DNA of 64,000 nucleotides from Micromonospora sp. NBC_01813 (lineage in GTDB: Bacteria; Actinomycetota; Actinomycetes; Mycobacteriales; Micromonosporaceae): NCBI RefSeq assembly GCF_035917335.1, contig NZ_CP109067.1, forward strand, positions 870,501-934,500. Direction: 5' to 3'. The position numbers were made by a program, and so were the translations under genes. The first letter of the stretch is position 1; each line of letters opens with the position of its first letter. The notes below the pieces were generated by a model. The model was not told the DNA's origin. It saw only the letters and a program-made list of their open reading frames with translations, and made no database searches. Below are positions 27,217 through 35,988 of the stretch, piece after piece.

Positions 27217-29555
27217 TCTCGGGCCGTGTCGACGGCGGAGGTCCGCCGGCGATGCCACCGCAGCGGACCGGGGTGCAGCGACCAGACGATCCGCCGCCAC
27301 CACGACCGGCGGGCACGCAACGCGTCGACGTACCCGATGGCGTGGTTGCCGGCGACCCCTGCCTGTTCCAGGTCGGCGTCGTCCGGGGCGAACATCGCGT
27401 AGTTCACCAGGTCGGCGAGGGGATCGAGGTCGGGCAGCGCATCGATTCCCGGCAGCTCCCGGCTGTGTCGGGACACCTCACTCGCCGACAGGTGCACCCC
27501 CGCCGGATGGCCGGCGAGCCGGAGGGCGTCGACGACCTCCAGCCAGGCGCCGCCGATCCGGTCAGCAGGTCCACCGCCGGTCAGCCGGTGCCGATGCTGC
27601 CGGCGGCGTAGCGCGAGCACACCGAAGACCCCGCCGCCCACCACGGCGAGCCCGAGCATGCCGCCGACCGCGCCAATCATCCAGCCCGGTGTCGAGCCCT
27701 GCCGCCCGGGGCCGGCCGCCGCCGGCACCGACGGCACCGGGTCGACCGGGGGCAGTGGACTCTGCTCCACCGGCGGGGTCGACTCCTGCGGCGCCGGCCG
27801 GAAATCCTCCTCGACCGGTCGGATCACGCTGTCCGGGCGGGGCAGCGGGTCGAACGGCACCCAACCGATGCCGGAGAAGAGCACCTCCGGCCAGGCCACC
27901 GCATGAACGCCGTGGACGGACGTGCCGCCGGGTGGCACGACGAATCCGACGACCACCCGGGTGGGCAGCCCGATCAACCGGCCGAGCAGCGCGTAGGCGG
28001 CGGCGAACTGCTCGGACGTGCCCCGTTGACCGCCGGCCTCGCGCGGACCGAGTAGGAAGAAGCCCAGATTCGGGTACGCGTGCCCGCTCGGCGCGTCGGC
28101 GACCAGGCGGTAGTGCTCGGCGAGGAACTGCTCGAGTGCCAGTGCCCGCTGGTACGGCGCGCCGTTGTCCTCGGCGATCTGCCGGGCGAGGCGGCTCAGT
28201 TCCGCCGGTACGCCGTCGGCCACCCGTAGCGTCCGGGCGACGGCCTCCCCGGCCGGTACGTCGGCGGTGATCAGCGCGTTCGACGCCGGGGGCGGCGGCA
28301 CCGAGTCGACGGTGTAGCTCATCCCGTCGGTGAGACCCTCGGGATGCAGCAAGGTGCCGCTGGCGGCGTCGTAGGCGACCCGTACCCCGTCGACCCGGGC
28401 CGGCGCCGGCATCGCCGGCAGCAGTCGGCCGGACAGCTCGTCGATGGTGATCCGCTGGTGAACCAGGCTCCGGTCGGCCTCGGCCCGGTTGGTCTCGGTG
28501 GCCGGTGCCGGCGGCAGGACCCGGCCGGCGTTTCGGTAGGTGCCACCGACCCGCCAGGTCACCCCGTCGTAGTCGTGCAGCACCGCCAGCCGTAGCCGAA
28601 GCTGCGCACCCGTCGTCGCCGACCGACCCGCCTCGGACACGGTGTCCCCGGGCGGCGCCCCGACCTGTATGTCGAACAGTGGCTGGTCCGGGTTGAGCGC
28701 CCAGCCGGATATCCTGATCAGCGGATTCTCGTCGAGGCTGTCGACCTGTGGGGGCGTGACGTATCGACGTGGGTCGACATCGGTGGTCGAGATCCGGGCC
28801 ACCACCACCGGCGCGCTGAGCACGACCACCAGCAGTACGGCGCCAGCGCCGGCCAGCGAGACCAGCGTCGATCGCAGCCGTAGCCCGTCGGCCCAGCCGG
28901 CTGAGGGCTGATCTGGTGCTGCCGTCGACCGGGCGAGCGGTGCGGAGTCGACCGGGGCGGGCCCGGCCGGTGCCGGTCGGGTGGCGGTGACCATCAGCCC
29001 CAACGCGGCGGCCGCGACGAACAGCACCGCGGGCCAGCGGGCCGGCTCGGCGTTGGGACCCACGACGAACACCGCCGCGCCGAACAACAACAACGGTGGG
29101 AGAAGGCCGAGCAGCATGCGCCGGCCGCGTACCGCGATCTCGGCGGCGGTCAGCCCGGCGATCCAACTGGCGACGACCGGCACGACGACCGTGTCCGGGA
29201 CCGGTTCCATCGGAATCATCGCGGTCAGCAGCCGGGGCACGCCGTTGACCGCGGCGTCGACCAGCAGCCGGGTCGCCGGCGCGGGCAACTCGGCCTGGCG
29301 CGCCGTCCACCAGCAGGTCGCCAGCAGGTAACAGCCCATCAGAAGGATCGACAGTGGTGCCACCTGCCAGTTCGGCAGCCGCCGGGCGAGCGCGCCGACC
29401 AGCACCGCACCGGCGCCGCTTCCGGCGGTCAGCCAGGTCACCGTTGGTCCGTCGTAGATCCGCCCGAGGAGCAGGGCAGCGGAGGTGACGAGGGCGATCA
29501 GCACCACGGGTACCGTCACCCGGCGTATCCAGCGGGCCGGCCCGGTGTCGTTCAC
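27198..29555 (-). CDS. TgpA-like transglutaminase-domain membrane protein (catalytic Cys replaced by Ser)
   Basis: A 785-residue protein: an N-terminal group of about seven membrane helices, an extracellular transglutaminase-like domain, a helix at about 640, and a C-terminal DUF4129-like cytoplasmic domain. In the transglutaminase core the His (VHAVAWPEV) and Asp (WVPFDPLP) are kept, but the position of the catalytic Cys in the GYCEQFA-type motif reads GTSEQFA; the codon is TCC. It is therefore probably a non-catalytic or altered relative. The start is GTG at 29555, overlapping the DUF58 stop by four bases, in the standard MoxR-DUF58-TgpA order. Confidence 0.85.
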   Translation of the reverse strand: MNDTGPARWIRRVTVPVVLIALVTSAALLLGRIYDGPTVTWLTAGSGAGAVLVGALARRLPNWQVAPLSILLMGCYLLATCWWTARQAELPAPATRLLVDAAVNGVPRLLTAMIPMEPVPDTVVVPVVASWIAGLTAAEIAVRGRRMLLGLLPPLLLFGAAVFVVGPNAEPARWPAVLFVAAAALGLMVTATRPAPAGPAPVDSAPLARSTAAPDQPSAGWADGLRLRSTLVSLAGAGAVLLVVVLSAPVVVARISTTDVDPRRYVTPPQVDSLDENPLIRISGWALNPDQPLFDIQVGAPPGDTVSEAGRSATTGAQLRLRLAVLHDYDGVTWRVGGTYRNAGRVLPPAPATETNRAEADRSLVHQRITIDELSGRLLPAMPAPARVDGVRVAYDAASGTLLHPEGLTDGMSYTVDSVPPPPASNALITADVPAGEAVARTLRVADGVPAELSRLARQIAEDNGAPYQRALALEQFLAEHYRLVADAPSGHAYPNLGFFLLGPREAGGQRGTSEQFAAAYALLGRLIGLPTRVVVGFVVPPGGTSVHGVHAVAWPEVLFSGIGWVPFDPLPRPDSVIRPVEEDFRPAPQESTPPVEQSPLPPVDPVPSVPAAAGPGRQGSTPGWMIGAVGGMLGLAVVGGGVFGVLALRRRQHRHRLTGGGPADRIGGAWLEVVDALRLAGHPAGVHLSASEVSRHSRELPGIDALPDLDPLADLVNYAMFAPDDADLEQAGVAGNHAIGYVDALRARRSWWRRIVWSLHPGPLRWHRRRTSAVDTAREPVSLT

Positions 29556-30739
29556 CGCGTACCTACGGCATCCCAGGCCGCCGCGAAGCCTGGCCCGTCG
29601 ACCGCCTCGAGGAACAGCACGCCGGGCGGCGGGGCGGTGCCCGACGCTGCGGGCAGGCCGGCTGCGGTCGGCCCGGTCAGCCGGCCGATCAGCACGGTGG
29701 CGAACGCTCCGCGCAGCGCACCCACCCGCGCGACGGCCGCATGGTCACCGGCGCCGGTGAGATACACCAGGGTGTCGCCCGGCTTCTGTTGGCGCAGCCG
29801 GTCACAGACCAGTAGCACCGGGTCGGCGGAGGCGAGCCGGTCGGTCCGGGCCAGCGTTACCTCCGCCAGCCGGTCCAGCGGATGGCTACTCGTGCCGGCC
29901 ACCGACGGGTCGTCGACCACCATCCGCAGCGACACCGCCAGATCGGCGCGGGACGCCGCACTGAACACCGAAGCCGCCGCCTCGCAGGCCGCCTCGAAGG
30001 TCGCCGACAAGCCCGCGTCGGCGTCGGGATGGGCGACGATCCGGTTGTCGAGCAGCACCACGAGTCGCGGCAGGCTGGTGTCGACGTGCTCCCGCACCAT
30101 CAACTGCCCGATCCGGGCACTGGTGCGCCAGTGCACCCGGCGCAGCTCGTCGCCGACGACGTACTCCCGCAACGAGTCGAAGGTGATGCTGCCGTGCGGA
30201 ACCCGGTCGAGCTGCCCGTCCAGACTGCGCGCCACCCCGGCCGGCACCGCCTGTAGGGGAAGCACGCGGGGTCGCACCCACACCTGGACCGGTTCGCCAT
30301 GCTCGCGTGCGACGCTGATCAGTCCGAACAGGTCCCGCCGCGACACCCGCAGCGGCCCGATCGGGAACACGCCACGCCGATCGGTGGGCACCGCGTAGCG
30401 CACCGTCGTCTGCGCGCCGGAGCGCAGCTTCACCAGCGGTACGGTGATCCACCGCTGCCCACACCGTTCCTCGGCGAGCAGACTGACCGCACCCCACCGA
30501 CGCCGGGCGTCGACCAGCAGCGTCACCGCGCAGTCGTCGCCACGGGTCACCCGATCCGGATGGACGCTGCGACGTACGGCCAGTCGTGGTTGCCACGACG
30601 CGTAGCCGGCGGCGTACCCGACGACGATCAGGCCCGCCGTGCCGAGCAGCGCCAACTCCGGATAGCCGAGTACGGAGCCGGCCACGGTGAGCAGCGCTGC
30701 GCTCACGCTGAGACCGAGACATCGGGCGGTGATCGTCAT
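29552..30739 (-). CDS. DUF58 domain protein of the MoxR operon
   Basis: A 395-residue protein with two N-terminal transmembrane helices and the DUF58 core: the motif FDSLREYVVGDELRRVHWRTSARIGQLMVRE, followed by a vWA-like domain (LPRLVVLLDN). DUF58 proteins work with MoxR ATPases, possibly as adaptors in assembly of protein complexes. The frame opens at 30856, overlapping moxR; the ATG at 30739, 13 bp after the moxR stop, begins directly with the membrane helix and is preferred. Confidence 0.85.
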   Translation of the reverse strand: MTITARCLGLSVSAALLTVAGSVLGYPELALLGTAGLIVVGYAAGYASWQPRLAVRRSVHPDRVTRGDDCAVTLLVDARRRWGAVSLLAEERCGQRWITVPLVKLRSGAQTTVRYAVPTDRRGVFPIGPLRVSRRDLFGLISVAREHGEPVQVWVRPRVLPLQAVPAGVARSLDGQLDRVPHGSITFDSLREYVVGDELRRVHWRTSARIGQLMVREHVDTSLPRLVVLLDNRIVAHPDADAGLSATFEAACEAAASVFSAASRADLAVSLRMVVDDPSVAGTSSHPLDRLAEVTLARTDRLASADPVLLVCDRLRQQKPGDTLVYLTGAGDHAAVARVGALRGAFATVLIGRLTGPTAAGLPAASGTAPPPGVLFLEAVDGPGFAAAWDAVGTR

Positions 30740-30752
30740 GGCGTGGGCCAGC

Positions 30753-31748
30753 TCAGACCGAGACCGGCGTGGGGTGACCGGCGGGCAGCGGCACCGGGAC
30801 GGACCGGACCGCGTCGGCCAGCACCTCACCAGCGGTGACACCCCGCAGCTGGGCATCGGCGGTGAGCAGCAGACGGTGCGCGAACACCGGCTCCAACAAG
30901 GCCTTCAGATCCTCCGGTAGGACGAAACCGCGGCCGTCGATGAGGGCGTACGCGCAGGCCGCCCGGGTCAGCGCGATCACCCCGCGGGGGCTCACTCCGA
31001 CCCGGACCGCGGGGTGGGTCCGCGTCGCCACGGCCAGCCGTACGGCGTAGCCGTAGAGCGGGTCTGCGATGTGCACCCGCTGCGCCATCCGGATCAGTTC
31101 GCCGACGGCTGCCGTGTCGATGACCGGTTCCAGTGCCTCGGGTGAGCGCAGTGTCGCCCCCCGCAGCACCTCGATCTCGGTCTGCTCGTCCGGGTACCCC
31201 ACCGACAGCCGGACCAGGAACCGGTCCAGTTGGGCCTCGGGCAACCGATAGGTGCCGTCCATCTCGACGGGGTTCTGGGTGGCGACGACGAGGAACGGCC
31301 GGGGCACCGGGTGGCGCACCCCGTCGACGGTGACCGTGTGCTCCTCCATCACCTCGAGCAGGGCCGACTGGGTCTTCGGCGACGCCCGGTTGATCTCGTC
31401 GGCGATGACGATGTTGGCGAACACCGGGCCGGGATGGAACTCGAATCCCTGGGTCGACTGGTTGAAGATGGTCACCCCGGACACGTCGGCCGGCAGCAGA
31501 TCCGGAGTGAACTGGATCCGCCGCCAGTGCCCGTGGACGGTGGCGGCGATCGCCCGGGCAAGAGTGGTCTTGCCGACCCCGGGCACGTCTTCGACAAGCA
31601 CGTGACCCTGCGCGAACAGGGCGGTCAGCGCCAGCCGCACCACCTGGGGCTTGCCCAGCACCACGGTGGCGATCCCACCGGCCAGTCGGGCGGCGACCGA
31701 GGCGAAGCCGGTCACCTCGTGGGGGGTCAGCGGTGCGGTCACGGTCAC
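30753..31748 (-). CDS. MoxR-family AAA+ ATPase
   Basis: A 331-residue ATPase with Walker A (VEDVPGVGKTTLARA), Walker B (IVIADEINRASPK), sensor 1 (VVATQNPVE) and the MoxR lid with a conserved GVSPRG. It is thought to act as a chaperone-like remodeller with DUF58/vWA proteins. It starts at GTG 31748, 46 bp after the FN3 protein gene. The next two genes are DUF58 and TgpA, the conserved gene set of this operon in actinomycetes. Confidence 0.9.
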   Translation of the reverse strand: MTVTAPLTPHEVTGFASVAARLAGGIATVVLGKPQVVRLALTALFAQGHVLVEDVPGVGKTTLARAIAATVHGHWRRIQFTPDLLPADVSGVTIFNQSTQGFEFHPGPVFANIVIADEINRASPKTQSALLEVMEEHTVTVDGVRHPVPRPFLVVATQNPVEMDGTYRLPEAQLDRFLVRLSVGYPDEQTEIEVLRGATLRSPEALEPVIDTAAVGELIRMAQRVHIADPLYGYAVRLAVATRTHPAVRVGVSPRGVIALTRAACAYALIDGRGFVLPEDLKALLEPVFAHRLLLTADAQLRGVTAGEVLADAVRSVPVPLPAGHPTPVSV

Positions 31749-31794
31749 TGCGGCTGTCTCTCCTCGCCGAGGTGGATCGGGGGTGTGGCTGGTG

Positions 31795-34512
31795 TCAGCA
31801 GGTCGGCAGCGAGTTCAGGTCGTCACCGCCGGCCAGGTTGAACCAGGCCCAGGGAATGTAGTTCTGACCGTCGTACTCCACCCGGATCCACCAGGTGCTC
31901 GCCTTGTCGCCGTTGTAGATCCATGCGTCGACATGCTCGCCCTGCCGTCGGCACAGCGCGGTCAGCCGGGTGCCGTCGGGGACCCAGCCGACCTGGCGGT
32001 CGTTGTCCTGCTGCGGGACAGCGAAGATCTCGTTGCCGTTGCGGCCGTCGACGTCCGCGTCGCAGTAGGTACGCTGCTCGCCATCTGGCCCGTTGACGCA
32101 GGTGGCGGTGCCCTGCAGGGCTGCGGTGGCGCGGGTGTGGGACGCGGTGCCGGTGCCGGCCGCGTTGGCGGCCCGGACGGCGAACGTGTACGACCGACCG
32201 GGGTAGAGGCCGGTCACCCGGATGCTGTCGCAACCACCGGTGACCAGTTGGCTGCCGTCGGCCGCGGCGGTGCAGGTGACCTCCCCGCCGCCGGCGTCCA
32301 CGGTGAACGCCAGGGTCACCGAGTTGGTGTCCGCGGTGGCACCGGTGACGGTGACCCGGGGCGCGGCGACGGTGCGGGCGGTGGTGGTCGCCGCTGCACC
32401 CTCGCCGGCGGCGTTGACCGCGTGCACCGCTACCGCGACGTCCGTCCCGTCGCCGAGATCGGTGATGACGACCTCGGCTGCGTCGGTGACCTCGGTGCGC
32501 CGGTCGCCGGTCACGACGACGTACCCGGTGACCGGCCGGCCGTTGCCGGCGGCAGGGCGCCAACTCACCCGGACGGCACCGCGCCGGTCGGCCACGGTCG
32601 CGGCGGCGACGTCGGCCGGCGGATCGGGCGTGGTGTACGGGACGACGGAGTTGCTCAGCGGCGACGCCGTCGAGTTCGCACCCTGGTCGGTGACGGCGAC
32701 GACGGTGAACGCGTACTGGGTGCCGTACTCCAGCGCGCCGGGGGCGATGACCAACTCGGTGCCGTCGGCATCCCCGGCGGGCGCGGTGGCCTCGGCCGAG
32801 ATCGCGGTCACGGTGTACGTGGCGACGGTGTTGCCCTGCCCGTTGGCCGCCGGCCAGCTGACCACGACCGCGCCGTCGGGGCGGGCCTGCGCGGTGACCT
32901 CGGTGGGGGCGTCCGGGACCGCGGCGGTCGGGGTGACCGGGTTGGACTCCCGGTCCGGCCCGGCGCCCTCGGAGTTCACCGCGTGTACGGAGAACCAGTA
33001 CGTCTCACCGTTGGTGAGCGCGGTGACCTCGAAGGAGCGCTGGTTGGCGCCCACCTCGACGGTGCGCCCGGCACCGGTGATCACGTACCGCAGGATGCCG
33101 GCGCCGTTGTCCGGTGCCGGGCGCCAACTCACCCGGGCCGTGCGGTCCCCGGCCGCCGCGGTGACGTTGCCGGGAGCACCCGGCTTGCCGACAGTCGGCT
33201 CCACCGGCGGCGGTGGTGGTGGCGGAACCGGCGGCGGATCCCCGCCGAGGATGTCGTTGGCGTACTTGTCGACCACCCGTACCTCGTGGTGGTCGGTGAC
33301 GACCCGGGCGGTGGACGCGTCCGGCGCGTTGATGAACAGGTGGTTCTCCCGGACTTCCAGCTCAAGTGGGCCGCTGGCCTCCGCGATGGCGATCGTCGGC
33401 AGCGCCGTGCCGGTGGAATCGAACGCGAAGATCTCCCGGGTGCGTTCGTCGGCGCAGTACACCCGACCTGCCCAGACGACCGCGGGCCGTAGCGCCGACC
33501 CACTGCCGGGCACGGTGAACTGCCGGACCCCGTCGTCGTCGACCAGGATCACCCGGCGTTGCTCCGGCACGGTGACAGCGACCCGCTCACCGGTGGTACG
33601 CGGTGGCAGCATCCCGGGCGCTGCCAGGTCGAGTGGCAGCTCGCGGCTGTCGTCGCCGCGCAGCAGGGTCAGGGTGCTCGCCGTCCGGTTGAGTACCGCG
33701 ACCCCGTCGTCGAGCGCGGAGATGGTGAGCTCGTGGCTGGGCGGGGCAACGGCGACGGTGCGGACCTGCGTCGGCCCGGGCAGTCCGGTCGTGACGCCAG
33801 GATCCGCTGCGGCCGGGCCAGGCAGTGACGAGTCGAACACGGCGGCCGGGCCGCCCTGGGCGGGGGCCTCCGGCAACGGCGCGGCGGTGATCGCCGAGAC
33901 GGTCCCTTCGCTCGGCACGCCGACCCAGAGCCTGCCGGCTCCGTCGAAGTAGCCGCCGGTGATGCCGGGTGGGTACCGCACGGCCTCGCCGAGCGGCTGC
34001 AGCGAGCGGGGATCGATCTGGCGGACGACACCCTGGACGGCGTCGATGACGAAGGCCGCGTCGTCGTGCAGGGCGACACTGACACCGAGCCCGTTGGTGC
34101 TCGTCGTGGTGGCACTGATCTGCAGGGTGGCCAGATTGAGCGAGCTGATCTGGCCGGTCGACAGGTCCCGCAGGATCAGGAACTGGTCGGTCTGCACGAT
34201 CTGCGTCTGGTGGGCGCGTGAGTCGGCGACCTCGACCCGGGTGTCGACCCGACCGGTCAGCCCGTTGACTCGGGCGAGTTCACCCCGTGCCGAGCTCCAC
34301 AGCCAGGAACTCGCGTCGTAGCCGGCGATGGCGTGATCCGCGGCGCCGAGACCCAGCACGGTCAGCCCCATGGCGGTGACGACCGCGGCCACCGTGCCGA
34401 TGGTGACCAGCGTGCCCCGGCCGCGCAGCGGTCGTCGCCCGGGCCTCGTCGGCTCCGGGGTGTCGTCGATGCCCGATGGGACCACAGTCGATCGCCTTTG
34501 CACGCGGGCCAT
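31795..34512 (-). CDS. Membrane-anchored beta-propeller/fibronectin type III protein
   Basis: A 905-residue protein of unassigned function. One N-terminal membrane helix (about 33-57) follows a basic cytoplasmic tail. Residues about 60-420 have the regular short repeats of a beta-propeller. A Pro-rich hinge (PPPVPPPPPPPVEP) leads to four FN3 domains (from about 450, each with an SWRPA/VVSWPAANG-type strand and a Y-FTV strand). A Cys-containing C-terminal domain of about 90 residues, with several Trp (STWWIRVEYDGQN, IPWAWFN), resembles a ligand-binding cap. Encoded directly upstream of moxR in the same direction, it may be a client or partner of that complex. Confidence 0.7.
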   Translation of the reverse strand: MARVQRRSTVVPSGIDDTPEPTRPGRRPLRGRGTLVTIGTVAAVVTAMGLTVLGLGAADHAIAGYDASSWLWSSARGELARVNGLTGRVDTRVEVADSRAHQTQIVQTDQFLILRDLSTGQISSLNLATLQISATTTSTNGLGVSVALHDDAAFVIDAVQGVVRQIDPRSLQPLGEAVRYPPGITGGYFDGAGRLWVGVPSEGTVSAITAAPLPEAPAQGGPAAVFDSSLPGPAAADPGVTTGLPGPTQVRTVAVAPPSHELTISALDDGVAVLNRTASTLTLLRGDDSRELPLDLAAPGMLPPRTTGERVAVTVPEQRRVILVDDDGVRQFTVPGSGSALRPAVVWAGRVYCADERTREIFAFDSTGTALPTIAIAEASGPLELEVRENHLFINAPDASTARVVTDHHEVRVVDKYANDILGGDPPPVPPPPPPPVEPTVGKPGAPGNVTAAAGDRTARVSWRPAPDNGAGILRYVITGAGRTVEVGANQRSFEVTALTNGETYWFSVHAVNSEGAGPDRESNPVTPTAAVPDAPTEVTAQARPDGAVVVSWPAANGQGNTVATYTVTAISAEATAPAGDADGTELVIAPGALEYGTQYAFTVVAVTDQGANSTASPLSNSVVPYTTPDPPADVAAATVADRRGAVRVSWRPAAGNGRPVTGYVVVTGDRRTEVTDAAEVVITDLGDGTDVAVAVHAVNAAGEGAAATTTARTVAAPRVTVTGATADTNSVTLAFTVDAGGGEVTCTAAADGSQLVTGGCDSIRVTGLYPGRSYTFAVRAANAAGTGTASHTRATAALQGTATCVNGPDGEQRTYCDADVDGRNGNEIFAVPQQDNDRQVGWVPDGTRLTALCRRQGEHVDAWIYNGDKASTWWIRVEYDGQNYIPWAWFNLAGGDDLNSLPTC

Positions 34513-34631
34513 CCTATGGGGCTGGTCGGCAAATGGGGAAACCCGTGCGACAAACGCCTGTGGATAATCGAGCGTCCGACCCCGATGAGGTTGCGTCCAT
34601 TCAGTTCATGCCGGTCGACAAGGTCTCCGGG

Positions 34632-35645
34632 CTAGTTCGAGTCGGATTCCCGACGCTGGGTGCATACCTGATCGGACGGCACGTACTCGTCGGCCGAGTA
34701 CACCGCCAGCACCGCGAAACAGTAGTCGAGTTCAGAGTTGAGGCCATTGACGGTGAAAACCGTCCGGCCCGGATTCACCGTCGCCAGTGCGGCGAGTTGT
34801 TGACCTTCGCGGCCACTGGCCACCATGAACGGGACCGTTCCGGCGGTGGGGTCGGACCAGGACAGCGTCACGGCGGTGCCGTCGTCGGTCAGTCGGAGCC
34901 CGCCGGGAGGATCGCCGCCCGAGCCGGCACCGGGCGTCGGTCCGTCGGCCGGTGCGGTCGCTGACGGACCCGGCGGCCGGTCGAGCAGGACCGTCACGCC
35001 GACGATGACGACGACGACAGCGGCGATGACCGCGGCGGCGGCGGCGCCGATCGCCACCACCACCGGGACCGCCGGCCCGCCGCCCGATGGCTGACCCGCG
35101 ACGGCGCGATGCTCGATCCTGGCGAGGGAGTGCCCAGCGTCGACGAAGGGCGGCCTACCCTCGACGACGGTGGTGTCCGCCTCGGCCCGAAGGTCCGCGG
35201 GTGTCGACTCGCCGACCGACCACTGTCGTAGGTAGCGCCGGGCCTCGGTGACCTGCCAGTGGTCGTCGCCGAGTACGGCCGGGCCGGCGTCGGCGACCCG
35301 GTTCAGATTGCGGCGGGCCTCGTGGCGGTTGCCGAGTTCGTCGGCGACGACGCCGAGGTCGAAGGCGATGGCGAGCATGACCGGATGGGTGTCGCCGAGC
35401 CGGAACTCGCCTGCGGCCAGTGCTTCCTCGAGTATCCGGCGGGCGCTCGACGGATCGCCGCCGGAGCGGTGCATCGCGGCGAGCAGGTGGCCGGTCCGCA
35501 GGACCTCCGGGTCGTCGTCGCCGAAGCTGGACCGCCCGGTGTCCAGCGCCCGGTGCAGGTATCCGATGGCGCGCTGCGGATCGCCAGCGTCGCGGATGGC
35601 GTTGGCTCGGTCGCGGACCTCGGCGAGCGGAGAAGGTTGTGCCAC
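34632..35645 (-). CDS. TPR and FN3 membrane protein
   Basis: A protein of about 337 residues. The N-terminal half has Tetratricopeptide-type repeats (ANAIRDAGDPQRAIGYLHRALD and LEEALAAGEFRLGDTHPVML, each with an A-x-x-Y/L-x-x-AL pattern). A strongly hydrophobic helix at about 198-222 follows, then a spacer and a C-terminal FN3-like domain with two Cys. The GTG start at 35645 is preferred over the frame opening at 35705, although no good ribosome site is visible. It lies upstream of the FN3 propeller gene with 119 bp between, so it probably belongs to the same functional group. Confidence 0.65.
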   Translation of the reverse strand: MAQPSPLAEVRDRANAIRDAGDPQRAIGYLHRALDTGRSSFGDDDPEVLRTGHLLAAMHRSGGDPSSARRILEEALAAGEFRLGDTHPVMLAIAFDLGVVADELGNRHEARRNLNRVADAGPAVLGDDHWQVTEARRYLRQWSVGESTPADLRAEADTTVVEGRPPFVDAGHSLARIEHRAVAGQPSGGGPAVPVVVAIGAAAAAVIAAVVVVIVGVTVLLDRPPGPSATAPADGPTPGAGSGGDPPGGLRLTDDGTAVTLSWSDPTAGTVPFMVASGREGQQLAALATVNPGRTVFTVNGLNSELDYCFAVLAVYSADEYVPSDQVCTQRRESDSN

Positions 35646-35988
35646 GGCGCCATGCTGCCGGTTCGACGGTCCACCGCGCCACTTGCGAGCAGCCGCCACG
35701 ACCATCGGCGCGGCCCGTACGCCGCACGCCGCAGGGCCGCGGCTACCGCCGTCCCAGCCGGCTCCAGGACGGTCGTTCGGTCAGGAGTCGGTCAGTTGCC
35801 CGGAAGTTGACCGTTCCAAGTCCAGTTTGTTGGTGAGAAAAGTTCACACCGTCGTAACTGATCGAGGCTAAGTTTCTCCGAGGAGTGACATCCAGGAATG
35901 GAAAATTTTCGCTCTGAGCTGCCGAGACGGTGGATCCTCCGGCGGTCAGCATCGAATCCGACACCACTGCTCACGAAGCGGGAGTCTG
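35646..35988. other. Intergenic region before the PKS operon
   Basis: A 343-bp region divergent between the TPR/FN3 gene and the PKS operon. It is clearly more AT-rich than its surroundings, especially at about 35805-35915, and so probably contains the PKS promoter. No operator palindrome or confident -35/-10 pair could be picked out. A short GGAG ribosome site precedes the PKS ATG. Confidence 0.5.

Noticed and set aside
35743-35967. 74-codon antisense frame in the PKS promoter region
   Set aside because: No ribosome site, no recognisable motif, and it covers the most promoter-like sequence.
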